Shown here piece by piece: positions 40,801 to 49,434 of a DNA stretch of 64,000 bases. The stretch's first letter is position 1. The number at the start of each line of letters is the position of its first letter. The stretch spans positions 45,570 through 109,569 of the forward strand of contig JBNKHG010000076.1 in NCBI GenBank assembly GCA_050290225.1. Reading direction: 5' to 3'. The notes under the pieces are model-generated. The model made no database searches. It had not been told where the DNA came from and was given only the letters and a program-made list of their open reading frames with translations. A program made the position numbers and the translations under genes. The DNA is from JBNKHG01 sp050290225 (GTDB lineage Bacteria; Pseudomonadota; Gammaproteobacteria; Pseudomonadales; Cellvibrionaceae).

Positions 40801-41646
40801 ATGAATGATTTTTTCATGGAGGTAGATGGTTGTAAAATTCGTTATTACGATACCGGTGGGGACGGCCCTGTAATTTTATTGACCCATGGCGTTGGCGCCT
40901 CTTTGGAAACCTGGGAAGGTCAATTGAACGCGGCTAAAGACCACCCGTTGCGACTTATCGCTTGGGATGTTCCCGGGCACGGCCTGTCCGATTTGGGTGA
41001 CCAGCCCTATAACCCGCCGAAGTATGCAAAAGTTGGTTGGCGACTCCTTGATGCTCTTGGCGTGGATAAGGCGATCCTGGCCGGTAACTCCATGGGCGGG
41101 GCTATATCCGTGCATATGGCAGGCTTACAACCGCAACGCGCCTTGAAATTGGTGCTGCTAAACGCCGCTTCTCTGGGCAGGGAATCCCCGCTTCCCTTTC
41201 GATTGATGACCCTGCCTTTGCTGGGTCGCTTGATGAACAGGCCTAACAAGATGGCAGTTGATCAGCAAATTTCAGCTATTTTCTACGAGAAATTTGAAGT
41301 GCCCGAGTCGGTGCGCAAGACAATCACCCGAAATGTCATGCGTCCCGGTGCTCAGGAGGCCTTTCTTGCCGCGGTAAGGGAAATGAGCAATTTCTCCGGG
41401 CAGAGGCCTGAATTGGTAAATGCCACACTGTCGGCGTTGAAGTCCCTAACGGTGCCGGTGCTTTTTATTCACGGCCGCGAGGATCTTGTAATACCTGTGC
41501 AGCATTCGGCCGATGCAGATAAACTGACGCCGAATTCCAGACTGATAATTCTTGAAGAGTGCGGGCATACCCCGCAAATCGAGATGCCCGAGGCTGTGTT
41601 TGAAATTGTTCTGGACTTTGCGCTCGAGCCCCAGGCACTTGTATAG
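40801..41646 (+). CDS. Alpha/beta hydrolase
   Basis: 281 aa. ILLTHGVGASLETW holds the oxyanion HG, DVPGHGLSD follows, and the nucleophile elbow is GNSMGG (Ser near 104). The acid is in FIHGREDLVIPV and the base in EECGHTPQIE. This is the general-purpose branch of dienelactone, haloalkane and lipid hydrolases; substrate unknown. The frame opens at 40720, but ATG 40801 has GGAGGAG upstream. A TATAAT box lies at 40726-40731. It converges with katG and lies in the accessory stretch after secB. Confidence 0.85.
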   Translation: MNDFFMEVDGCKIRYYDTGGDGPVILLTHGVGASLETWEGQLNAAKDHPLRLIAWDVPGHGLSDLGDQPYNPPKYAKVGWRLLDALGVDKAILAGNSMGGAISVHMAGLQPQRALKLVLLNAASLGRESPLPFRLMTLPLLGRLMNRPNKMAVDQQISAIFYEKFEVPESVRKTITRNVMRPGAQEAFLAAVREMSNFSGQRPELVNATLSALKSLTVPVLFIHGREDLVIPVQHSADADKLTPNSRLIILEECGHTPQIEMPEAVFEIVLDFALEPQALV

Positions 41647-41665
41647 GCGGTATAGGCTTGAACCC

Positions 41666-41692
41666 GGGACCCACGGTTACCCCGTGGATCCC
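41666..41692. terminator. Hairpin between the hydrolase gene and katG
   Basis: GGGA-C-CCACGG (41666-41676) and CCGTGG-A-TCCC (41682-41692) around a five-base loop, with one mismatch. It follows the hydrolase stop by about 20 bases and lies between convergent genes; the T-run is short. Confidence 0.5.
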
Positions 41693-41770
41693 TTTCATTG
41701 CGGTCAGGCAATCTCGCGGACAAGGTGCTGGTCAAGTTCCCGCTCCAGTGCGATAGCCGTTTGATTCGGG

Positions 41771-43999
41771 CTAACCACGCTCATCAAGGTCAAACCGGTC
41801 CAGGGTCATTACCTTGGTCCATGCGTCCACAAAGTCCTGCACAAACTTCTCCTGTGCGTCATCAGCGGCATAAACTTCTGCAACAGCCCGCAGTTCGGCA
41901 TGCGAACCGAAAATAAGGTCGACGGGAGTGGCCAGCCATTTAATCTCGCCGGTCTTGCGATCGCGACCTTCATAAATACCTTCGGATTTGGTTGATTTTC
42001 GCCATTGAGTAGACATGTCGAGCAGGTTTACAAAAAAGTCATTACTCAACGTTCCTGGCTGGTCGGTGAAGACCCCGTAGGTGGATCCTCCAACATTGGC
42101 ATTCAGCGCTCTCATGCCACCGACCAGTACAGTCATTTCAGGTACGGTCAGGGTCAACAGATTTGCCCGTTCGACTAGCATTTCTGTTGGCGATCGACGA
42201 TTAGCCTCGCTGAAGTAATTGCGGAATCCATCTGCAGAGGGTTCCAGCACGGCAAAGGAGTTCACATCAGTTTGTGCTTGTGATGCATCAGTTCGTCCTG
42301 GTGTAAAGGGAACACTTATGTCGTGTCCGGCTGCTTTGGCGGACTGCTCAATGGCTGCGGCTCCGGACAGAACGATAAGGTCGGCGAGAGATACCTTCCT
42401 TTTTTTCGATTTGGCATTGAATGCTTTCTGGATTTGCTCCAGGCGATTCAGCACCTTCGCCATTTCAACTGGGTTATTGACTGCCCAATCTTTCTGAGGT
42501 GCCAGGCGTACGCGTGCGCCGTTTGCGCCACCACGCATATCCGTACCGCGGAAACTGGCCGCTGATGCCCATGCGGTTCTCACCAGTTCGGGTACTGTCA
42601 GCCCTGAATCCAGTACTTTGGCTTTGAGTTTTTTGATGTCCCTGGCGTTTATCAAGGCATGATCGACCGCGGGAACCGGATCTTGCCAAAGCAACCCCTC
42701 TTCGGGAACCTCTGCACCGATGTAGCGTGTGCGCGGGCCCATATCGCGGTGAGTCAACTTGAACCAGGCCTTGGCGAAGGCGAGTTGATACTCCTCGGGG
42801 TTTTCATGGAAACGCTTGGCGATCTCGCGATAGCTGGGGTCGAACTTTAGCGCGAGGTCCGTAGTGAACATGATGGGCGCATGCCGCTTTGACGGATCGT
42901 GCGCATCCGGCACAAACTTGACGTTATCCGCATTCTTCGGCGTCCATTGTATTGCGCCGGCTGGACTTTTCGTTTTTACCCATTCATAGGCAAACAGGTT
43001 TTCCAGGTATTGCGAGGTCCAGGCAATCGGGCTGGCTGACCATGCTCCCTCCAGGCCGCTGGTGATCGTGTCTGCCCCTTTGCCTTTACCACATTTATTT
43101 GTCCAGCCTAAGCCTTGTTCCTCGATACCTGCGGCTGCGGGCTCGGCGCCTACGCATCCTTCCGGTTTGTTCGCTCCGTGCGCTTTGCCGAAGGTGTGTC
43201 CGCCGGCGATAAGAGCGACCGTTTCTTCATCGTTCATCGCCATGCGACCGAAGGTTTCGCGAATATCCCTGGCGGCCAGTAGCGGGTCCGGATTGCCGTT
43301 GGGTCCCTCCGGATTTACATAGATCAGGCCCATTTGAACGGCGGCCAGCGGTTTTTCCAACTGCCGGTCACCACTGTAGCGCTCATCGGCAAGAAACTTG
43401 TTCTCCGGTCCCCAGTAGATCATGTCCGCTTCCCAATCGTCCTCACGTCCGCCGGCAAAACCGAAGGTTTTGAAGCCCATGGATTCCAATGCAACATTAC
43501 CCGTTAGAACCATCAGGTCAGCCCATGAAATATTGCGGCCATATTTCTGCTTGATTGGCCAGAGCAACCGGCGCGCTTTATCGAGATTGGCATTGTCGGG
43601 CCAGCTGTTGAGTGGTTCGAATCGCTGTTGACCGCCGGCGGCGCCGCCACGACCGTCAGCCACCCGGTAGACGCCGGCACTGTGCCAGGCCATGCGAATA
43701 AAAAACGGCCCGTAGTGACCATAGTCCGCTGGCCACCAGTCTTGTGATGTCGTCATCAACGCTTCGATATCTTTCTTAACCGCATTGAGGTCGAGGCTTT
43801 TAAAGGCCTCTGCATAGTTGAAATCTTCACCCAGCGGGTTCGACTCAGCCGCATGCTGGCGTAACGGACTGAGATTCAAGCGTTCAGGCCACCAGAATTG
43901 ATTGGACTTGGGTTCCTGCGCAACAGTGGCACTGGAAAACAGTATGGGCGATATGGCAATGGCAATAGCGATGACCAAAGATTTCTTTTGTCTGAGCAT
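41771..43999 (-). CDS. katG: Catalase-peroxidase with signal peptide
   Basis: 742 aa, the two-domain length of KatG. RMAWHSAGVYR contains the distal Arg-Trp-His, with the Trp forming the Trp-Tyr-Met adduct with the Tyr in GLIYVNPEGPNG; the proximal His is in LIAGGHTFGKAHGA. The C-terminal domain repeats the fold without haem ligands. It breaks down hydrogen peroxide as catalase and peroxidase. The N-terminus (LVIAIAIAISPILFSSATVA, cleavage near QEPK) is a signal peptide, so this is a periplasmic form (KatP-like) rather than the usual cytosolic KatG. It lies alone in the accessory stretch. Confidence 0.96.
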   Translation of the reverse strand: MLRQKKSLVIAIAIAISPILFSSATVAQEPKSNQFWWPERLNLSPLRQHAAESNPLGEDFNYAEAFKSLDLNAVKKDIEALMTTSQDWWPADYGHYGPFFIRMAWHSAGVYRVADGRGGAAGGQQRFEPLNSWPDNANLDKARRLLWPIKQKYGRNISWADLMVLTGNVALESMGFKTFGFAGGREDDWEADMIYWGPENKFLADERYSGDRQLEKPLAAVQMGLIYVNPEGPNGNPDPLLAARDIRETFGRMAMNDEETVALIAGGHTFGKAHGANKPEGCVGAEPAAAGIEEQGLGWTNKCGKGKGADTITSGLEGAWSASPIAWTSQYLENLFAYEWVKTKSPAGAIQWTPKNADNVKFVPDAHDPSKRHAPIMFTTDLALKFDPSYREIAKRFHENPEEYQLAFAKAWFKLTHRDMGPRTRYIGAEVPEEGLLWQDPVPAVDHALINARDIKKLKAKVLDSGLTVPELVRTAWASAASFRGTDMRGGANGARVRLAPQKDWAVNNPVEMAKVLNRLEQIQKAFNAKSKKRKVSLADLIVLSGAAAIEQSAKAAGHDISVPFTPGRTDASQAQTDVNSFAVLEPSADGFRNYFSEANRRSPTEMLVERANLLTLTVPEMTVLVGGMRALNANVGGSTYGVFTDQPGTLSNDFFVNLLDMSTQWRKSTKSEGIYEGRDRKTGEIKWLATPVDLIFGSHAELRAVAEVYAADDAQEKFVQDFVDAWTKVMTLDRFDLDERG

Positions 44000-44293
44000 A
44001 GTAATTCCTCAGCTAGATTTGAATGTAGTACAAATTGACTGACTTAAAGGAACACTCTCGTTCGCAAGTCGATATTGATCAGGGGCGCGGAAAACATTGA
44101 GATGTTCCTTCCTGTAACCAGCAGTATAGGCCGCCTCCTTGAATAGCAATAATCAATAATGGCTATTGCCGTAATAGCCTTAGCGGATTGAAGTTGAACC
44201 AAAAAAATGTTGAACCGGCTCCAGTCGTGGACCAAGTTGAATGAAAGCTACCCTGTAGTCCGCGTTGAAAATGGCGTAACAACATTATGGGTT

Positions 44294-44310
44294 GGCACCA
44301 CTTTGGTGCG
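44294..44310. promoter_or_regulatory. NtrC-type binding site
   Basis: GGCACCACTTTGGTGCG: the arms GCACCA and TGGTGC with a 3-base centre match the NtrC consensus TGCACCA-N3-TGGTGCA at 12 of 14 arm positions. It lies about 109 bases before the predicted sigma54 start, a normal enhancer distance. Confidence 0.65.
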
Positions 44311-44383
44311 CAAAGTCCCGCTTATAGGCACGATAATTTTGTACAGAGGCGGTTAATTGTGGGTTTTCCTTCTCCGTGGCAAG

Positions 44384-44400
44384 TTGGCGCGAAACTTGAA
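44384..44400 (+). promoter_or_regulatory. Possible sigma54 promoter of the glucosylglycerate operon
   Basis: TTGGCGCGAAACTTGAA compares with the consensus TTGGCACG-N4-TTGCA: the -24 GG and the TTG of the -12 element are kept; CA-to-CG and C-to-A at -12 differ. Predicted start near 44411, 57 bases before the glycerate kinase ATG. Confidence 0.45.
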
Positions 44401-44467
44401 ATACTATTATTTGATAGCTTTAAAAGGATAGCCAACAACGCCTTGCCTCGGGAATGGCCAATACTCA

Positions 44468-45385
44468 ATGAAACTCAAACTGCCAAAAGAGATCGCTACC
44501 CTTATCAGCGAACGGCAGCTCCCCGGTGACTACCGCGAACTGGTGGAAGGTCCGCTGTTGGTCCTGGCTCAACAGGTGATCGAGCGGCAGGCTGCCAAAC
44601 AGGCCCCTCTGGTACTGGGTGTTAACGGCGCCCAGGGCACCGGGAAATCCACCCTATGCGTTTTTCTCAAATTATTGCTGGAAGATGTCTTTGGCCACGG
44701 CTGTGCCATCCTTTCCATTGATGATTTCTACTTGAGTCGTGAACAGCGGAAGGAATTGGCAGAGCATAAACACCCACTGTTGGTTACCCGCGGAGTCCCG
44801 GGGACCCACGACCTGGCCCTGGCAAACGCCACTTTTAAAGCGCTGCTCGCCAGTGAGCCGGTGGCGTTGCCACGCTTTAACAAGGCCGCAGACAACCCTT
44901 ACCCACCCGAGCAGTGGCCGCTGCAGGAAGAGCCAGTGGATTTTGTTCTCTTTGAAGGTTGGTGTGTGGCTGCCCGTGCCCAGCCCGATGCGGCACTGGC
45001 AATGCCTGTCAATTCACTGGAAGCGGACGCCGATCCCGAGGGACACTGGCGGCAGTATGTAAACGAGCAGCTTAAAACCGGCTACCGGCAACTCTTTAAC
45101 CTTCTCGATTATCTGGTGATGCTGAAAGCCCCCAGTTTTGACTGCGTGTATGAATGGCGCAGCTTGCAGGAGCAGCAACTGGCAGCGCGCAATCAGGGCG
45201 ACGGTATTATGGATAAGTCTCAGTTGGAACGGTTTATCCAGCACTACGAGCGGATCACCCGACATACGCTGGCGGAGATGCCTGCCAGGGCTGACGGCCT
45301 GCTGGAGCTGGCGCAGGATCATCGCATCATTCGCACCCGCGGTGCGTTGTTCGAACCCTGTGAGGGAACGCTCGATGCCCTATAG
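44468..45385 (+). CDS. D-glycerate 3-kinase (class III GLYK type)
   Basis: 305 aa P-loop kinase. GVNGAQGTGKST (about 52-63) is the Walker A region, LSIDDFYLSREQR (about 82-94) the Walker B/acceptor site, then TRGVPGTHDLAL (about 108-119) and FVLFEGWCVAARAQP, the signatures of plant/fungal-type glycerate 3-kinase. It phosphorylates D-glycerate to 3-phosphoglycerate. The following three genes make and break glucosylglycerate, which yields glycerate, so recycling of that product is the likely job. The mpgP-like gene overlaps its end by 11 bases. A general uridine-kinase-like role is less likely. Confidence 0.8.
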   Translation: MKLKLPKEIATLISERQLPGDYRELVEGPLLVLAQQVIERQAAKQAPLVLGVNGAQGTGKSTLCVFLKLLLEDVFGHGCAILSIDDFYLSREQRKELAEHKHPLLVTRGVPGTHDLALANATFKALLASEPVALPRFNKAADNPYPPEQWPLQEEPVDFVLFEGWCVAARAQPDAALAMPVNSLEADADPEGHWRQYVNEQLKTGYRQLFNLLDYLVMLKAPSFDCVYEWRSLQEQQLAARNQGDGIMDKSQLERFIQHYERITRHTLAEMPARADGLLELAQDHRIIRTRGALFEPCEGTLDAL

Positions 45386-46175
45386 ACCGCCTGGAGGCAG
45401 CCAACCGATTATCTTCACCGACCTCGACGGTACCCTCCTCGACCACGATACCTATAGCTATGCTGCCGCCAAGCCGGCCCTGGCGGAGATCAGCGCCAGG
45501 GGTTTCCCCCTGGTGCTGGTGTCCAGCAAAACCCGGGCTGAGCTACTGGCATTGCAGCGGACGCTTGATTTGGATACTCCCTTTATCAGCGAAAATGGCG
45601 CTGCCGTATACTGGCGTGAAGCAGGCCAGCTACAGCAAAAGGCCTTTGCTCGGCCTCTGGCAGAATGGTTGCCCGCGTTGCATCAGTTGCGGGAGCAGGA
45701 GGGTTATGCTTTTACCGGCTTTTCCGATGGCGATGCTGAGGCTATCGCACGTATGACGGGCCTCGGGCTCGACGCGGCCCGGCTTGCCGGCCAAAGGGAG
45801 TTTACCGAGCCACTGTTATGGCAGGGCGATAACAGCCACCTGACAAGTTTTCACTCCGCACTGTATCGCCTGGGGTTGCGGGCGGTACAGGGTGGCCGTT
45901 TTCTGAGTGTCATGGGTGATTTCGACAAAGGAATAACCATGGCCTGGCTGAGGGACAGGCTACAACAGCAACTGGCAACCTCGCTGGTAACCATTGCCTT
46001 GGGCGATAGCCCTAACGATGCCGGGATGCTGGCGGCTGCGGATGTCGCTGTGGTTATTCGCTCGGCCCGCTCCGACTGTCTCCAGCCCGAGGGCCCCGAA
46101 TGGATTATCCGTACCGACCAGGCTGGCTCGGTCGGATGGCAATCGGCGATGGAAAAGATTCTGGCGCTATTTTAA
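45375..46175 (+). CDS. Glucosyl/mannosyl-3-phosphoglycerate phosphatase (HAD-IIB)
   Basis: 266 aa. IIFTDLDGTLLDHDTY (about 11-26) has the DLDGTLL nucleophile motif; SSKTRAEL the phosphate-binding Ser; ISENGAAVYW is typical of mannosyl-3-phosphoglycerate phosphatases; DFDKGITMAWL holds the Lys and LGDSPNDAGMLAAADV the last Asp pair. Removes phosphate from glucosyl- or mannosyl-3-phosphoglycerate. The frame opens earlier (45138), but ATG 45375 has GAGGGAACG upstream and overlaps the kinase by 11 bases. Confidence 0.87.
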   Translation: MPYRPPGGSQPIIFTDLDGTLLDHDTYSYAAAKPALAEISARGFPLVLVSSKTRAELLALQRTLDLDTPFISENGAAVYWREAGQLQQKAFARPLAEWLPALHQLREQEGYAFTGFSDGDAEAIARMTGLGLDAARLAGQREFTEPLLWQGDNSHLTSFHSALYRLGLRAVQGGRFLSVMGDFDKGITMAWLRDRLQQQLATSLVTIALGDSPNDAGMLAAADVAVVIRSARSDCLQPEGPEWIIRTDQAGSVGWQSAMEKILALF

Positions 46176-46247
46176 GGGCGGGCTTCCACCAGTCGGCTAG
46201 GGTAAATAAGGCAAGCAACAATAAATTTAGAGCAGCTAGAGGATGTT

Positions 46248-47471
46248 ATGAGTGACTTTCACCAAAATGGCATGATCACCACCCTGCACAATATATCCAA
46301 GCGCCCACTGCCGGATCTTGAAGCGGAGCTTTTATCCTTTAGCGCGCAACGGCCCATGGGCCTGGTATTGCCTTCGCTGTACACAGAGCTGCAGGGTCCG
46401 GCCTTGGGGAATATTGTCACGGAACTGACCCAGGTCCCCTATCTATCCCAGGTTGTTATTGGCCTGGACCGGGCCAATCAGGCGGAGTATGAGCACGCCC
46501 TGGAATATTTTTCGCGTTTGCCGCAGCACCACCGCATTCTCTGGAACGATGGTCCCCGCCTCCTGGCCATCGATGCCAAGCTGAAAGAACTGGGGCTGGC
46601 CCCGACCGAACTCGGCAAGGGGCGTAATGTGTGGTACTGCTATGGGTATATGCTGGCCACACGCAAGGCCGAGGCAATCGCACTGCATGACTGTGATATT
46701 GTGACCTACACTCGCGAGTTGCTGGCGCGCCTTATTTATCCGGTGGCCAACCCGGTATTCAACTATGAATTTTGCAAGGGTTATTACACCCGTGTGGCCA
46801 CCAACAAGATGGGTGGCCGGGTCAGTCGTCTGTTTGTCACGCCCATGCTGAGAACCCTGAAAAAGGTCTATGGGTATAGTGACTTTCTGGAATTCCTTGA
46901 CAGCTTCCGCTATCCGTTGGCGGGTGAGTTTTCGATGCGTATCGATGTGATAAACGACCTGCTGATTCCCAGTGACTGGGGGCTGGAGATTGGCGTGCTT
47001 TCGGAGATGAAGCGCAACTACGCCACCAACAGGCTCTGTCAGGTGGATATTGCCGACGTGTACGATCACAAGCACCAGGATCTTTCCCTGACGGAAGTGG
47101 ACCAGGGGCTGTCGAAAATGAGTACTGATATTGCTAAAGCCATTTTCCGCAAACTGGCTACTCAAGGCGAAGTGTTTTCCACTGAAGTATTCCGCAGCAT
47201 CAAGGCCACCTACTTTCGGGTGGCGCTGGACTTTGTGGAAACCTATCACAACGACTCCCTGATCAACGGACTTACTTACGACCGTCACAAGGAAGAGCAG
47301 GCGGTGGAACTCTTTGCCCAAAACATTATGCGAGCTGGCGAATACTTTTTGGAAAATCCGATGGACAAGCCGTTTATTCCCAGTTGGAACCGGGTGATCA
47401 GTGCTATCCCCGATATCCTCCAGCAACTGAAATCCGCTGTTGAAGAAGACTACCAGGAGTATGGATCTTAG
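46248..47471 (+). CDS. gpgS: GT81-type glucosyl-3-phosphoglycerate synthase
   Basis: 407 aa. LVLPSLYTELQGPALGNIVTEL and VVIGLDRANQAEYEHAL form the donor-binding Rossmann part; ALHDCDIVTYTREL contains the DxD metal motif (about 147-149); GGRVSRLFVTPMLRTL is the acceptor loop that follows in GpgS. The enzyme transfers glucose from NDP-glucose to 3-phosphoglycerate. GAGGATG stands before the ATG. The phosphatase lies 72 bases upstream and the phosphorylase overlaps the 3' end. Preference for glucose over mannose is inferred from the GT81 similarity and from the phosphorylase partner. Confidence 0.85.
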   Translation: MSDFHQNGMITTLHNISKRPLPDLEAELLSFSAQRPMGLVLPSLYTELQGPALGNIVTELTQVPYLSQVVIGLDRANQAEYEHALEYFSRLPQHHRILWNDGPRLLAIDAKLKELGLAPTELGKGRNVWYCYGYMLATRKAEAIALHDCDIVTYTRELLARLIYPVANPVFNYEFCKGYYTRVATNKMGGRVSRLFVTPMLRTLKKVYGYSDFLEFLDSFRYPLAGEFSMRIDVINDLLIPSDWGLEIGVLSEMKRNYATNRLCQVDIADVYDHKHQDLSLTEVDQGLSKMSTDIAKAIFRKLATQGEVFSTEVFRSIKATYFRVALDFVETYHNDSLINGLTYDRHKEEQAVELFAQNIMRAGEYFLENPMDKPFIPSWNRVISAIPDILQQLKSAVEEDYQEYGS

Positions 47472-49212
47472 AATTATGGCCACAGTGACTGAACTTCAAC
47501 ACCGCCTGCGCCAGCACCTGGAAATTATCTACCCCGGGGAAGATTTGTTGAGCCTGGCCGACCAACTGATTGACACAATGAATATTCCCGCAGATTCCGC
47601 GGCTCCACCGCGTCACAAAAACCTGTGGGATCAATCGGATAGTTTGCTGATTACTTATGGCAACAGTATTACCCGGCCAGATGAAAAACCGTTACAAACC
47701 GTTAAACAGTTTATCGACGAACATCTAAAGGACAGTATCAGCGCAGTGCATATTCTGCCCTTCTTTCCCTATAGCTCCGATGATGGCTTTTCGGTAATGG
47801 ACTATCTCGCGGTGAATCCCTCTTTTGGGGACTGGGAAGATATCAGCGCTATCGCCGCGGACTATGACCTGATGGCGGACCTGGTGATTAACCATATGTC
47901 CGCTCGCAGCCGCTGGTTTGAAAATTTTAAAAAGCGCGTCGACCCGGGCAAAGACTATTTTTTTGAAGCCAGCCCCGCCGACGATGTGAGCGAAGTGGTG
48001 CGACCGCGCAATTCTCCACTGTTGACGCCGGTGGAAACCGCCGACGGCACTCGCTATGTCTGGTGTACCTTTAGCGCCGACCAGGTTGACCTGGACTTCA
48101 GCAATCCGCAGGTGTTGGTGGAGTTTGCCAATATTATCCGCCACTATCTGGAGCGGGGCGTGCGCATCTTCAGGATGGATGCGGTGGCCTTTTTATGGAA
48201 AGTGGTGGGCACACCCTGTATTCACCTCCAGGAAACCCACGAAATCATCAAGTTGTTACGTACGCTGATTGAGCATCACAGCCCCGAGGCGATCATTATC
48301 AGCGAAACCAATGTGCCCAACCGTGAAAACCTGACCTATTTTGGCAACGCCAACGAGGCACACATTATCTATAACTTCTCGTTACCGCCATTATTGCTCT
48401 ACACCCTTCTCAGTGGCGATTGCAGGCACTTGAAAACCTGGATGATGAGCATGCCTCCGCCACAGGCCGGGACTGCCTACCTCAATTTTATTGCTTCCCA
48501 CGACGGTATAGGCTTGCGTCCGATGGATGGGCTGGTAAGCGATGAAGACCGTGAACGCATGGTTGATACCGTGCAAAGTTTTGGAGCCAAAGTCACCATG
48601 CGCAGGGCCCGCAAGGGACACGACAAAGCCTACGAACTCAATGTCTCTTTGTTCGATGCACTAAAGGGCACCATGGCAAAGGGCGAAGATGGCATGCAGT
48701 TGGAGCGTTTTATCTGTGCCCATGCCATTATGCTTGCCCTGGAAGGTATTCCCGCGCTGTATATCCACAGCCTGTTCGGCACCGAGAACGACTACGAGCG
48801 AGTGGAACATACCGGTCGCTACCGCTCCATCAATCGGCATATTTGGGAATTGGATGCGCTGGAAAACGCTTTGGCGGACGGCACCCGTCATCACAAGCAT
48901 GTGTTCAACAAAATGCGGGAGCTGCTGGCAATCCGTCGTCAGCATCCGGCATTTCACCCCAACGCCACGCAGTTTACCCTGCACCTGGGCACTGCCGTGT
49001 TTACCTTCTGGCGCCAGAGTATCGACCGCAGCCAGAGTATTTTTTGCCTTAACAATGTCACTGACGAAGAGCAGGTGATCAACCTGTCCGATATCAATTT
49101 AATCAGCACCGATAACTGGGTGGACCTGCTGAGCAGCACACAGTATGCCGACCTGGAATCGCAGCTGATATTGTCGCCTTACCAGAGCGTATGGCTTACC
49201 AATCGTGTGTAA
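47461..49212 (+). CDS. GH13_18 sucrose-phosphorylase-like enzyme, probable glucosylglycerate phosphorylase
   Basis: About 583 aa. The GH13 regions are VHILPFFPYSSDDGFSV, LMADLVINHMS (region I), IFRMDAVAFLWK (region II, nucleophile Asp), IIISETNV (region III, acid/base Glu) and NFIASHDGIGLRP (region IV). Sucrose phosphorylase relatives of this subfamily include glucosylglycerate and glucosylglycerol phosphorylases. The neighbours point to glucosylglycerate. Phosphorolysis would give glucose-1-phosphate and D-glycerate, the substrate of the kinase at 44468. Start uncertain: ATG 47461 overlaps gpgS; ATG 47476 lacks a Shine-Dalgarno; the frame opens at 47440. Confidence 0.85.
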   Translation: MDLRIMATVTELQHRLRQHLEIIYPGEDLLSLADQLIDTMNIPADSAAPPRHKNLWDQSDSLLITYGNSITRPDEKPLQTVKQFIDEHLKDSISAVHILPFFPYSSDDGFSVMDYLAVNPSFGDWEDISAIAADYDLMADLVINHMSARSRWFENFKKRVDPGKDYFFEASPADDVSEVVRPRNSPLLTPVETADGTRYVWCTFSADQVDLDFSNPQVLVEFANIIRHYLERGVRIFRMDAVAFLWKVVGTPCIHLQETHEIIKLLRTLIEHHSPEAIIISETNVPNRENLTYFGNANEAHIIYNFSLPPLLLYTLLSGDCRHLKTWMMSMPPPQAGTAYLNFIASHDGIGLRPMDGLVSDEDRERMVDTVQSFGAKVTMRRARKGHDKAYELNVSLFDALKGTMAKGEDGMQLERFICAHAIMLALEGIPALYIHSLFGTENDYERVEHTGRYRSINRHIWELDALENALADGTRHHKHVFNKMRELLAIRRQHPAFHPNATQFTLHLGTAVFTFWRQSIDRSQSIFCLNNVTDEEQVINLSDINLISTDNWVDLLSSTQYADLESQLILSPYQSVWLTNRV

Positions 49213-49434
49213 TTTGACTACGAATAGTGCGATTAGCGGGTTGGCTTCTCGTCGAGTAAGGTAAATACGATGAAGCAGATACCCATAGGTGTGACTTTCT
49301 AATAGCGTGAAGCTATTTAATACGATCCTGTTGGATACAAAATCAAGTTCTATCCGACGGGCGAGGTGTGTTGGGTTTTGCTCCGGCGGGTTCGGATCAC
49401 TGACCGCACAGGGTTTTATCGCAGCCGCGTGCAT

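Larger units (their letters stand above)
44000..44467. other. Gene-free stretch between katG and the glucosylglycerate operon
   Basis: Holds the upstream region of katG (44000-44130) and, closer to the right, an NtrC-type palindrome and a sigma54-like element listed separately. A frame of 80 codons starting at 44287 runs across both elements and has no start signal or family features, so it is not annotated. TTTTGTACAGAGGCGGTT at 44337-44354 recurs at 50997-51014 at the lpxL end. Confidence 0.5.

Noticed and set aside
44287..44529. 80-codon open frame upstream of the glycerate kinase
   Set aside because: It runs across the NtrC-type site and the sigma54-like element and overlaps the kinase start; no ribosome-binding site.
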